Below, in pieces: positions 35,302 to 43,494 of a stretch of DNA of 64,000 nt. The position numbers and the translations under genes are program-made. Positions within the stretch are counted from its first letter, which is position 1. Every line of letters starts with the position of its first letter. Source of the stretch: an uncultured Halomonas sp. (GTDB lineage: Bacteria > Pseudomonadota > Gammaproteobacteria > Pseudomonadales > Halomonadaceae); contig NZ_CANLFS010000002.1 in NCBI RefSeq assembly GCF_947490095.1, forward strand, positions 62,001 through 126,000. The letters run 5' to 3'. A model generated the notes under the pieces. It worked only from the letters and a program-made list of their open reading frames with translations. It was not told where the DNA came from and did not search any database.

Positions 35302-35352
35302 TTTATAGCCCAAAAAGGCTATTAAATAGATTTATAGCCCTTTAAGGCTATT
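35275..35352. promoter_or_regulatory. Three phased TATAGCC-N6-GGCTAT operators
   Basis: Three 20-bp inverted repeats lie at 35275-35294, 35304-35323 and 35333-35352. Arms are TATAGCC and GGCTAT(T/G), with 6-bp centres. The start-to-start distance is exactly 29 bp both times, and the 9-bp gaps differ in sequence. Copy 1 lies between -35 and -10, copy 2 sits just upstream of -35 and copy 3 overlaps the stop codon of the vWA gene. The SatD-like HTH protein is the obvious candidate binder. Confidence 0.85.
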
Positions 35353-36538
35353 TGGCCAGCTCTCGCATGGCGTCCTCCAGCCCCTCGAGGGTCATGGGAT
35401 ACATGCGATCCTCGATCAGCTGGCGGATCAGCTGGGTGGAGTGGGTATAGTCCCAGGCCCGGCGGGGCATGGGATTGAGCCACGCCAGCCGCGGGAATTT
35501 GTCGACCACGCGCTTGAGCCACACCGCGCCGGCCTCGTCGTTGAAGTGCTCCACGCTGCCCCCGGGGTGGGTGATCTCGTAGGGCGACATGGCCGCATCG
35601 CCGACGATCACCACCTGGTAGTCATCGCCATAGGTATGCAGCAGATCCCGGGTCGGGATGCGCTCGGCATGGCGCCTCGTCTGGGAGCCGGCATTGCTGC
35701 GCCACACCCCCTCATAGAGGCAGTTATGGAAGTAGTAGGCCTCCAGGTGCTTGAACTCCGAACGGGCCGCCGAGAACAGCTCCTCACAGGTGCGGATATG
35801 GTCGTCCATGGAGCCGCCCACATCGAGCAGCAGCAATACCCTGACCGCGTTATGGCGCTCGGGGCGCATCTGTACATTGAGCAGGCCGGCATCCCGGGCG
35901 GTTTCGCGAATGGTGGCGTCGACGTCGAACTCCTCCGCGGCCCCCTGGCGCGCGAACTTCCTCAGCCGGCGCAGCGCCATCTTGGTGTTGCGCGTGCCCA
36001 GCGCCAGGGAGTCGTCGTAGTCGCGGAAGCGGCGCTCGTCCCACACCTTCACCGCGCGGCGGTGACGGGAGCCCTCCTGGCCGATGCGGATCCCCTCCGG
36101 GTTATAGCCATAGGCGCCGAAGGGGCTGGTGCCGCCGGTGCCGATCCACTTGTTGCCGCCGGCATGGCGTTCACCCTGTTCCTCCAGGCGCTTCTTGAAG
36201 GTCTCGATCAGCTGCTCCAGGCCGCCCAGGGACTCGATCTGTGCCTTCTCTTCGTCGGAGAGCTGCTTCTCGAACTCGCGGCGCAGCCAGTCATCGGGAA
36301 TCAGCGCCTCGATGGCGGCGTCGAGGTTCTCGAGGCCTTCGAACCAGGCGGCGAAGGCGCGATCGAAGCGGTCGCAGTGGCGCTCATCCTTGACCATCAC
36401 GGTGCGGGCAATTTGGTAGAACGCCTCCATGTCGGCGAAGACCACGCCGCGTTCCACCACCGCATGGAGGTCGAGCAGTTCGCGCAGCGATACCGGGACG
36501 CCGGCGCGCTTGAGGGTCTCGAACAGGCCGATAAACAT
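35348..36538 (-). CDS. von Willebrand factor A / CoxE-like domain protein
   Basis: A 396-residue protein whose C-terminal half is a vWA domain. Strand VRVLLLLDVGGSMDDH supplies the MIDAS-like metal site (residues 239-244, DVGGSM, with Gly-Gly instead of the usual DxSxS spacing). The N-terminal half is helical and charged, and the middle has GTGGTSPFGAYGYNPEGIRIG. It begins 3 bp after the stop of the MoxR ATPase gene. MoxR-vWA pairs act as chaperone-like systems for metal or cofactor insertion or complex assembly. The target is not evident from neighbours. Confidence 0.87.
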   Translation of the reverse strand: MFIGLFETLKRAGVPVSLRELLDLHAVVERGVVFADMEAFYQIARTVMVKDERHCDRFDRAFAAWFEGLENLDAAIEALIPDDWLRREFEKQLSDEEKAQIESLGGLEQLIETFKKRLEEQGERHAGGNKWIGTGGTSPFGAYGYNPEGIRIGQEGSRHRRAVKVWDERRFRDYDDSLALGTRNTKMALRRLRKFARQGAAEEFDVDATIRETARDAGLLNVQMRPERHNAVRVLLLLDVGGSMDDHIRTCEELFSAARSEFKHLEAYYFHNCLYEGVWRSNAGSQTRRHAERIPTRDLLHTYGDDYQVVIVGDAAMSPYEITHPGGSVEHFNDEAGAVWLKRVVDKFPRLAWLNPMPRRAWDYTHSTQLIRQLIEDRMYPMTLEGLEDAMRELAK

Positions 36539-36541
36539 GGT

Positions 36542-37396
36542 TCAGCGCCTCTGGTTGCCCTGGCGGCGCATCATGAAGGCCAGCCGCTCGAGTAACTGGG
36601 TATCCTGTTCGTTCTTCACCAGGGCGCCCGCCAGGGGCGGAATCGCCTTGACCGGGTCGCGCTGATAGAGCGACTCGCGGGCCAGCTCATCGCTCATCAA
36701 CAGCTTCAGCCAGTCGACCAGCTCCGAGGTGGAGGGCTTCTTCTTGAGGCCCGGGGCCTCGCGCAGGTCGAAGAACACTTCCAGTGCCTCGCCGACCAGT
36801 TTCGGCGCGATATCGGGGAAGTGCACGTCGACGATGGCCTGCATGGTGTCGCGGTCGGGAAATTCGATGTAGTGGAAGAAGCAGCGGCGCAGGAAGGCGT
36901 CGGGCAGCTCCTTCTCGTTATTGGAGGTGATGATGATGATCGGGCGATGGCGGGCGGCGATGGTCTCGCCGGTCTCGTAGACATGGAATTCCATGCGATC
37001 CAGCTCCTGGAGCAGGTCGTTAGGGAATTCGATATCCGCCTTGTCGATCTCGTCGATCAGCAGTACCACCCGCCTGTCGGCGGTAAAGGCGTCCCACAGC
37101 TTGCCGGGCTTGATGTAGTTGGCGACATTCTCCACGCCCTCGACGCCCAGCTGGGAGTCGCGCAGCCGGCTCACCGCGTCGTATTCGTAGAGCCCCTGGG
37201 CGGCCTTGGTAGACGACTTGATGTGCCAGGTATGCAGCTCGGTGCCCAGCGATGCCGCCAGCTCCTCGGCCAGCAGGGTCTTGCCGGTACCGGGCTCGCC
37301 CTTGATCAGCAGGGGACGCTCCAGGGTGACGGCCGCGTCAACCGCCTGCTTGAGGGCCTGGGTGGCCACATAGGTGGAAGTGGAATCAAACGCCAT
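36542..37396 (-). CDS. MoxR-family AAA+ ATPase
   Basis: A 284-residue AAA+ ATPase of the MoxR group. Walker A is GEPGTGKT (33-40), Walker B is VVLLIDEIDKADIEFPNDLLQELD, the sensor region is PIIIITSNNEKELPDAFLRRC and the arginine-finger region is in DAFLRRCFFHYIEFPD. Members remodel or help mature protein complexes with a vWA partner, which here is the next gene. Promoter elements were not distinguished in the 167 bp before the divergent phosphoesterase gene. Confidence 0.92.
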   Translation of the reverse strand: MAFDSTSTYVATQALKQAVDAAVTLERPLLIKGEPGTGKTLLAEELAASLGTELHTWHIKSSTKAAQGLYEYDAVSRLRDSQLGVEGVENVANYIKPGKLWDAFTADRRVVLLIDEIDKADIEFPNDLLQELDRMEFHVYETGETIAARHRPIIIITSNNEKELPDAFLRRCFFHYIEFPDRDTMQAIVDVHFPDIAPKLVGEALEVFFDLREAPGLKKKPSTSELVDWLKLLMSDELARESLYQRDPVKAIPPLAGALVKNEQDTQLLERLAFMMRRQGNQRR

Positions 37397-37563
37397 GAGT
37401 CGTGCCTCGGCTTGTTAGCGGATAGACAAGATAATCAAACAAGTGTACGGAAGGGCCGGGGCGGGGACAAATATTGTCCTACCGCCGTCATGCGACGCTT
37501 GATAGCCTTATCCCGGCGCCTGTATCACACTGGCCCCGGACCCGCCGGACAAAGGAGCCGAAC

Positions 37564-38334
37564 ATGCGCTTGAGAATACTCTCCGACCTGCACCTCGAAT
37601 GCTTCGATGAGGGCCGCGAGTTGCCGGAGGTGGACTGCGATGCGGTGACTCTCGCCGGGGATATCTCCCGCAAGACCCGTGGGCTCGAGTGGGCGGCGAG
37701 GCGTTTCGCCGGTATGCCGATACTCTATGTTCCCGGCAACCACGAGTTCTACGGAACCCGCATGCCGGTGCTGCGCCGGGAACTGGCCGACGAGGCCGCT
37801 CGGCTTGGCATTCACCTGCTGGACAACCGTTCGCTGACCCTGGGCGGTGTGCGTTTTCATGGCACCACACTATGGACCGATTTCGACCTCTACGCCGAGA
37901 ACCCGGATCACGACCCGGCACTCACCGAGGAGCGAGTGCTCGCCTTCATGCCGGACTTTCAAATCGTCGAACAGCCGGAGGGCGTCGTCTTCACGCCGGC
38001 GGAGAGCCGTCGCCTGCATGCCGAGGCGCGGAACTGGCTGGAAGCCGAGCTTGCAGCGCCCTTCAACGGGCCTCGGGTCGTGATCAGCCACCATGCGCCG
38101 CTGGCCGAGTGTATTCCGCCGAGCTACCGGGGGGACGCGGCCTCGCCGGCCTTTGCGTCCCATCTGCCGCCGCTGATGGGACGCATGGATCTATGGATAC
38201 ACGGCCACGTTCATGAGCCGGTCGATATGGAGCGCGATGGCACGCGGGTGATCGCCAACCCCGGCGGCTACCCGGAGGAGTTCGACCCGCCGCGCTTCGT
38301 TCCCGACCTGATCGTCGACGTGCCGGTGCCATAA
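37564..38334 (+). CDS. Calcineurin-like metallophosphoesterase
   Basis: A 256-residue metallophosphoesterase. The metal-binding motifs are all present: ILSDLHLE (D-x-H), LAGDIS (GD), PGNHEFYG (GNHE), VVISHHAPL (H) and WIHGHVHEP (GHxH). The ATG at 37564 follows AAAGGAGCCGAAC. The substrate is unknown. The stop lies 41 bp before the left 28-bp direct repeat of the idonate island. Without the island this gene would converge closely with the ABC exporter gene. Confidence 0.88.
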   Translation: MRLRILSDLHLECFDEGRELPEVDCDAVTLAGDISRKTRGLEWAARRFAGMPILYVPGNHEFYGTRMPVLRRELADEAARLGIHLLDNRSLTLGGVRFHGTTLWTDFDLYAENPDHDPALTEERVLAFMPDFQIVEQPEGVVFTPAESRRLHAEARNWLEAELAAPFNGPRVVISHHAPLAECIPPSYRGDAASPAFASHLPPLMGRMDLWIHGHVHEPVDMERDGTRVIANPGGYPEEFDPPRFVPDLIVDVPVP

Positions 38335-38375
38335 GGCTGCTGGAAAACGGGTAGAGGCGAGGGCGGCCTACGCTC

Positions 38376-38403
38376 GCCCAAACTGCAGCTCCGCCAGGTG
38401 ACG
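38376..38403. repeat. Left 28-bp direct repeat of the idonate island
   Basis: The 28 bases are identical to 43530-43557. On the minus strand they encode the LAELQFG end of the ABC exporter. Here they are followed by codons for Arg-Ala and a TAG stop (38367-38375), which looks like the displaced original end of that gene. Confidence 0.93.
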
Positions 38404-38503
38404 GAGATCGACGCGTCAAGTACCACCTGGCTATGGGGAGGGGCAGTCAAATGCCTAAATGAGCCAAAAGTAGAATATCGTTAGCTTGGAGGTTACTCCT
38501 AAT

Positions 38504-38519
38504 ATGTTACCGGTAACAT
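38504..38519. promoter_or_regulatory. GntR-type operator before the permease gene
   Basis: ATGTTACCGGTAACAT is a perfect 16-bp palindrome and agrees with the gluconate repressor operator core known in E. coli (ATGTTACC). It lies 17 bp before the permease start, overlapping the expected transcription start. The LacI-type regulator of the island is the likely binder. Confidence 0.8.
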
Positions 38520-38536
38520 CATAACAGGAGAACAAC

Positions 38537-39916
38537 ATGCAAGCTTGGGAGCAAACAATGTCGGCGGGTGCCCTTTTGGGTATTGCTGGCGGAGCAGTAG
38601 CATTGCTGCTTTTCATGGTGATAGTGCTGAGGATCCATGCTTTTTTAACGCTGATTTCTGTGAGCCTTGTCACCGCTTTCGTGACTGGAATACCCGCTGA
38701 CCAAATTGTTCCTACTCTGGTTTCCAGTTTTAGCGGAACGCTTGGTGCTGTAGCTTTGCTCGTGGGGCTGGGGGCCATGCTCGGTAAACTGGTCGAGCAT
38801 TCTGGTGGTGCCAAGGTTTTGGCGGACTGCTTGATCGAAATGTTCGGCGAACGACGGGCTCCCATTGCACTGGGTGTTGCTTCCTTGATCATGGGCTTCC
38901 CCATGTTCTTCGATGCAGGCTTGATTGTGATGCTACCGATCGTCTTTGCTGTTGCCAGGCGCCTAGGTGGGTCGATTTTGCTCTATGCCATCCCTACCGC
39001 CGCTGCCTTTTCCGTCATGCACGTTTTCGCGCCGCCACATCCCGGGCCAGTCACAGCATCTGAACTTTATAATGCCAACCTCGGCCTGCTTCTGCTGGTC
39101 AGTTTGCTCATCGCGCCCCTGATGTGGTGGGTATCTGGTTATATGTGGGGGAAGTTTGCCGCTAAACACAATGTAGTCACCTTGTCAGAGGTGGTGTTTG
39201 GAGAGACCAAGGATGAGTTTTTCCAGAATCCACCGAAGGTAAAAACAGTTGTTGCAATATTGCTGCTGCCCTTGTTTCTGATTTTCTTGAATACGGGGCT
39301 CGACTTCTTTCGCTCTTTGGGGATGGTCGACGATACACAAAGCTGGTTTCACATCGCTTCAGCATTAGGTAATACTCCTGTAGCACTACTCATCTCGGTT
39401 TTTGTCGCTTTGATCGTTCTTGGAAAGTCCAAAGGCGAGGATAGTAGTGCACTAGAAAAAATCATGGATTCCTCGCTTGGCCCAATCTGCTCTGTGGTCT
39501 TGATCACGGGAGCCGGTGGTATGTTCGGTGGCGTATTACGTGCATCGGGTATCGGGGATGCACTCTCCAATTCGCTTAGTGACTTGGGGCTTCCGGTCAT
39601 CGTTGCTGCTTATCTGGTAGCAGTTATTCTACGTCTGGCGCAAGGCTCGGCGACCGTCGCGTTGGTCACTGCCGCTGGACTTATGGCACCCGCAGTCCTC
39701 GGTGCAGATTATTCCGCACTTCAGGTCGTGGCCGTCACGTTGGCTACAGCATCGGGGTCCGTATTTGCCGGCCACGTAAACGACTCTGGTTTCTGGCTGG
39801 TAGGACGACTGCTAGGTATGGATGTGAAAACGACCCTGAAGACATGGACAGTTCAACAAGCGATAGAGTCTCTGATCGGGTTTATTCTAGCCCTTGCCAT
39901 TTTCTTTATTTTTTAA
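38537..39916 (+). CDS. Gluconate/idonate permease, GntP family
   Basis: A 459-residue GntP-family proton symporter with about 12-14 membrane segments. Signature stretches are GLGAMLGKLVEHSGGAKVLAD, MGFPMFFDAGLIVMLPIVFAVARR, VFAPPHPGPVTA and GHVNDSGFWLVGRLLGMD. CAGGAGAACAAC precedes the ATG. It is the first gene of the idn/gnt island and would import L-idonate, 5-ketogluconate or gluconate; the enzymes beside it favour idonate plus gluconate. Base composition is much less G+C-rich than outside (24 of 60 bases at 39241-39300). Confidence 0.9.
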   Translation: MQAWEQTMSAGALLGIAGGAVALLLFMVIVLRIHAFLTLISVSLVTAFVTGIPADQIVPTLVSSFSGTLGAVALLVGLGAMLGKLVEHSGGAKVLADCLIEMFGERRAPIALGVASLIMGFPMFFDAGLIVMLPIVFAVARRLGGSILLYAIPTAAAFSVMHVFAPPHPGPVTASELYNANLGLLLLVSLLIAPLMWWVSGYMWGKFAAKHNVVTLSEVVFGETKDEFFQNPPKVKTVVAILLLPLFLIFLNTGLDFFRSLGMVDDTQSWFHIASALGNTPVALLISVFVALIVLGKSKGEDSSALEKIMDSSLGPICSVVLITGAGGMFGGVLRASGIGDALSNSLSDLGLPVIVAAYLVAVILRLAQGSATVALVTAAGLMAPAVLGADYSALQVVAVTLATASGSVFAGHVNDSGFWLVGRLLGMDVKTTLKTWTVQQAIESLIGFILALAIFFIF

Positions 39917-39926
39917 GGATTTTGAA

Positions 39927-40697
39927 ATGCGTTCCTCTCTTTTTGATGTTAGCGGAAAAGTCGCTTTCGTTTCCGGCTCTTCTCGCGGACTGGGATACGC
40001 TTTAGCCAGCGGCCTGGCTTTCCATGGTGTCAAGGTGGTGATTCATGGCCGCAAGCAATCTAGCGTTGATGAAGCGGCAGCTAAAATTCAAGATAAAACG
40101 GGTGTGAGTACCCAAGGTTTCGCTTTCGATGTAACCGATGCCGAGGCTACTGAAGAGGCCATTAAAGCGTTGGTTCAACAATGTGGTATTCCCGATATCG
40201 TGGTGAACAATGCCGGGCTGCAGAAACGGGCCACTTTTTCCGAATTTCCCATCAGCGATTGGAATGATGTGATCGGAACGAATCTTTCCAGTGTGTTTCA
40301 CGTGTCTCGCATTCTGTCGCGCCACATGACTGAAAGGAAGTCTGGGAAAATCATCAATATTGGTTCGGTACAAGCTAAGTTGGCACGCGAAACTATTGCG
40401 CCATATGCGGCATCGAAGGGTGGGGTTGTCATGCTGACACAAGGCATGGCCGCTGATCTCGCTCGATACAATATACAAGTTAATTGCATCTCTCCCGGGT
40501 ATTTCAAGACCGATATGAACACGGCTCTATGGCAGGACGAGGCATTCAACCAGTGGGTTGAAAAACGCACTCCTGCACAGCGGTGGGGTAATGTCGATGA
40601 ACTGATAGGTACTTTGATATTTCTCAGCTCAGAGGCATCGAATTTCGTATCCGGTCAAAATATTTTCGTCGATGGCGGTATGACTGCTGTCGTCTGA
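39927..40697 (+). CDS. idnO: Gluconate 5-dehydrogenase (5-keto-D-gluconate reductase)
   Basis: A 256-residue SDR matching IdnO/Gno enzymes, which reduce 5-keto-D-gluconate to D-gluconate with NADPH. The cofactor loop is GSSRGLGYALASGL, and NNAGLQKR follows. The catalytic Ser and Tyr-Lys are in NIGSVQAKLARETIAPYAASKGGV; ISPGYFKTDMN follows and FVDGGM lies near the end. The ATG at 39927 follows AAGGATTTTGAA, 10 bp after the permease stop. Pathway assignment is supported by idnD next door. Confidence 0.9.
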   Translation: MRSSLFDVSGKVAFVSGSSRGLGYALASGLAFHGVKVVIHGRKQSSVDEAAAKIQDKTGVSTQGFAFDVTDAEATEEAIKALVQQCGIPDIVVNNAGLQKRATFSEFPISDWNDVIGTNLSSVFHVSRILSRHMTERKSGKIINIGSVQAKLARETIAPYAASKGGVVMLTQGMAADLARYNIQVNCISPGYFKTDMNTALWQDEAFNQWVEKRTPAQRWGNVDELIGTLIFLSSEASNFVSGQNIFVDGGMTAVV

Positions 40698-40720
40698 TAT
40701 CCCGCTGCAAGGAAGTCGAG

Positions 40721-41740
40721 ATGAGTAAGTTGATGAAGTCACTGGTAATTCGCCAAGCGAAGGATTTGCAAATCAGGTGGGTTGAGGTGCCCGGGGTGAG
40801 TGAAGGATGGGTCAGGGTCAAGATCCAGTACGCGGGAATTTGTGGCTCAGATATTCACTACTATCACGACGGGGCTAACGGAGCCTTCGCAATACGCGAG
40901 CCGTTGATTCCCGGTCATGAACTTTCGGGGACGGTTGATCATGATCCTAGTGGTCGACTGAAAACCGGCACACCGGTTACCTTTCATCCGGCAACGTTCG
41001 GTGATATGACACGAGGCATCGAAGACATGCCTCACCTTTGGCCGAATGGTGCCTATCTGGGATCTGCTTCAACATGGCCACATACCCAGGGCGGCATGTG
41101 TGAATATATTGCGGTACGTTCGGAAATGATTCGTGTGCTTCCTGAAGGGCTATCGCTCAAGCGTGCTTCGCTTTCTGAACCGTTGGCTGTTGGGCTCCAT
41201 GCCATCAATATTGCAGGGGGAGTGGCCGGTAAGCGTGTGCTCGTATGTGGTGCGGGGCCAATTGGCCTCTTGGCTGCAGCAGCAGCCATAATCGAGGGTG
41301 CGGAGACGGTAACCGTCACAGACGTGCTCGATGAGGCGCTGGAACGAGCCCAATTACTGGGCGTGAGCGATACGATTAACGTATTGCAGCATGACTTGTC
41401 CGAGCAGGCTTACGATACAGTGTTGGAATGCTCTGGCGTTCCGGCATCTATCAATGCAGCAGTCAATGCGGTGCGTCGCGGAGGCACTATTGTTCAGGTC
41501 GGGATGATGGGGCCACAGCCGCAGGAAATTATACTTGCGCCGATAATTTCGAAAGAGATCCGGTATCTGGGAAGTTTTCGTTTCAACGATGAAGTCGACA
41601 AGGCTATCGAACTGTTGAAACGCCATGACGTTTTCGAAACTGTAATCACGCATATCATTGAAGCGGATCAAGCTGTCGACGCTTTTGCCATCGCCCAAGA
41701 CTCCCGACGTTCTGGAAAAGTCGTGATCGAAGTTTGGTGA
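40721..41740 (+). CDS. idnD: L-idonate 5-dehydrogenase
   Basis: A 339-residue zinc alcohol dehydrogenase of the sorbitol/idonate group, oxidising L-idonate to 5-ketogluconate. It opens with the catalytic zinc region AGICGSDIHYYHDGANG and IPGHELSGTV, and the cofactor fold is VLVCGAGPIGLLAAAAA. The usual four-cysteine structural-zinc loop is not apparent; the loop reads GDMTRGIEDMPHLWPNG, as in some IdnD proteins. It starts 23 bp after idnO with AAGGAAG upstream. Together with idnO it converts idonate to gluconate. Confidence 0.9.
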   Translation: MSKLMKSLVIRQAKDLQIRWVEVPGVSEGWVRVKIQYAGICGSDIHYYHDGANGAFAIREPLIPGHELSGTVDHDPSGRLKTGTPVTFHPATFGDMTRGIEDMPHLWPNGAYLGSASTWPHTQGGMCEYIAVRSEMIRVLPEGLSLKRASLSEPLAVGLHAINIAGGVAGKRVLVCGAGPIGLLAAAAAIIEGAETVTVTDVLDEALERAQLLGVSDTINVLQHDLSEQAYDTVLECSGVPASINAAVNAVRRGGTIVQVGMMGPQPQEIILAPIISKEIRYLGSFRFNDEVDKAIELLKRHDVFETVITHIIEADQAVDAFAIAQDSRRSGKVVIEVW

Positions 41741-41756
41741 GTGGTTTACGATTGAT

Positions 41757-41770
41757 TGCTACCGCTAACA
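41757..41770. promoter_or_regulatory. Possible second GntR-type operator
   Basis: TGCTACCGCTAACA matches the core of the upstream operator (TGTTACCGGTAACA) at 12 of 14 positions. It lies 76 bp before gntK, between idnD and gntK, and would let the kinase gene be controlled separately. Confidence 0.5.
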
Positions 41771-41845
41771 CGAGCTAGAGAAAGCTTCGGCCTAAGTCGA
41801 TCGACTCTAGTCCAGTATGCCTCCAGAAACTATGAAGGTAGTGTT

Positions 41846-42379
41846 ATGAAAGAAGGGATGGGACGACGGGTCGTGGTGATGGGTGTTTCCAGCTGCGGAA
41901 AAACGGAGGTCGGCCAGCGACTGGCAGCAGCATTAGAAGGGCAATTCCTCGACGGTGACGATTACCATTCACCAGAAAGTGTGACCAAGATGTCGCGAGG
42001 CGAACCGTTAAACGATAGTGACCGTGCAGAGTGGCTTTTGCGGTTGGCTGGCATCATCGATGCAGCGCGTGTTAGTGGTGAGACTCTCGTTGTAGGGTGT
42101 TCCGCGCTCAAGCGCCGTTATCGCGATACGCTGCGTGGCGGTGATAATGCTTTGACATTCGTACATCTCGCTGGGTGCCGCGAGCTTCTATTAAAGCGCA
42201 TCGAGTCGCGCCAGGCACATTTCTTTAAAGGAGAGGCAATGCTCGATAGTCAGCTGGCGACGCTCGAAGCACCGGATAACGATGAAGCTGTAACCGTGGA
42301 TATTGCTGGTACTTTAGAGCAGGTGGTGAATGACGTGATACTGAAACTAGAAAAGCGCACCATACATCGTGAGGGGTAA
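41846..42379 (+). CDS. gntK: Gluconokinase
   Basis: A 177-residue GntK/IdnK kinase phosphorylating D-gluconate to 6-phosphogluconate, the entry to the Entner-Doudoroff and pentose-phosphate routes. The P-loop is GVSSCGKT (13-20). LDGDDYHSPESVTKMSRGEPLNDSDR is the gluconate-kinase signature, and VGCSALKRRYRDTLR and ESRQAHFF follow. The ATG at 41846 has AAGGTAG before it and gives the normal N-terminus; an upstream TTG in frame is unlikely. It converges with the LacI-type regulator. Confidence 0.92.
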   Translation: MKEGMGRRVVVMGVSSCGKTEVGQRLAAALEGQFLDGDDYHSPESVTKMSRGEPLNDSDRAEWLLRLAGIIDAARVSGETLVVGCSALKRRYRDTLRGGDNALTFVHLAGCRELLLKRIESRQAHFFKGEAMLDSQLATLEAPDNDEAVTVDIAGTLEQVVNDVILKLEKRTIHREG

Positions 42380-42402
42380 GGGCCATTGATGTCGTCACCT
42401 AA

Positions 42403-43410
42403 TTAGAGGCTCTCGCGACATACTATCTCAAAACCCACATCCTCGCGGCAGGGAACCAAAGGGGCGCCTTCCAGGCGCGCCCGCAGCCTCTTTGCTATCA
42501 ACTCACCAATACGCCTGCGGGGTGTCACTACGGTGGCGAGTGTCGGGGTGGTCGCTTCGGTGATGTCCAGGCCATTAAAGCCGGCGATACCGAGCTGGCC
42601 TGGTACGTCCAGACGACGCCGCTGACACTCGAATAGGGCGCCGGCAGCGAGGTCGTCGTTATTGCAAAATACGGCATCTAAATCCGGCCAGCGCCCTAAC
42701 ATCGAGGCTAACATTTCGCCGCCCAGTCGGTAGGATGAAGGGGTGGATGTCGTTAGGTAGCGCTCGTTCGACAGCCCCGCCTTTTTCATTTGATTTTCCC
42801 ACCCCCGCATGCGTAGCTGCGCGCGATGATCCATGCGGGCACTCATGAATCCTACACGATGATAGCCTCGCTCCAGAAAGGCTTGCGTCATAGCGATGCC
42901 GGCCGCATGTTGATCGAGACCGACATTGATATCCATCGGCTTTTCCGTTAATTCCAGTGCTTCGACAACAGGCACTTGCGCTGTGGTAAGAAGACGCTGT
43001 GCCTGCTTGGTATGCCGTGAGCCCGGTAATATCAGGGCATCCACACCGTAACCCAGATAGGTATCGATTAGCCGCTCCTCTCCGAGTAGCGAGTAACCGG
43101 TATGACCGATCAGGACCTGATAGCCAATAGCGTTGAGGCCTTCCTCGATGCCACGCTGAATCTCGGAAAACACGGCATTGGAAAGTGACGGAATCAACAG
43201 TGCTACGCTCTGGCTGCGGCCGCTTGCCAGTGCACCCGCCTGACGATTGGGAATGTAATCAAGCGCCGCGGCTGCCTCTTCGATGCGAAGGCGCAAGTCG
43301 GGAGATACTCGGTGCGGTTCTCGCAGCGCGCGGGAGACGGTGATTTTGGTCACGCCGACACGGTTGGCGATGTCCTGGAGTGTGATGCGTCCCGACGAGC
43401 GACGTGACAT
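42403..43410 (-). CDS. LacI-family repressor of the idonate/gluconate island (GntR-like)
   Basis: A 335-residue LacI/GalR regulator. The HTH and hinge read ITLQDIANRVGVTKITVSRALREP and IPNRQAGALASGRS. A periplasmic-binding-protein-like sugar domain follows, including LIPSLSNAVFSEIQRGIEEGL and VFCNNDDLAAGALF. It resembles E. coli GntR, and the perfect operator before the permease fits such a protein. It probably represses the permease-idnO-idnD-gntK genes and is released by gluconate or 5-ketogluconate. AGAAGGATGCC precedes the ATG. The gene lies inside the repeat-bounded island. Confidence 0.88.
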   Translation of the reverse strand: MSRRSSGRITLQDIANRVGVTKITVSRALREPHRVSPDLRLRIEEAAAALDYIPNRQAGALASGRSQSVALLIPSLSNAVFSEIQRGIEEGLNAIGYQVLIGHTGYSLLGEERLIDTYLGYGVDALILPGSRHTKQAQRLLTTAQVPVVEALELTEKPMDINVGLDQHAAGIAMTQAFLERGYHRVGFMSARMDHRAQLRMRGWENQMKKAGLSNERYLTTSTPSSYRLGGEMLASMLGRWPDLDAVFCNNDDLAAGALFECQRRRLDVPGQLGIAGFNGLDITEATTPTLATVVTPRRRIGELIAKRLRARLEGAPLVPCREDVGFEIVCRESL

Positions 43411-43494
43411 GGCATCCTTCTTTTCTTAGCCTATCGAAACAACGAGTTATCATTAATTTTCGCTATATTACCATCTTTGATACAGGTCAGGGCG

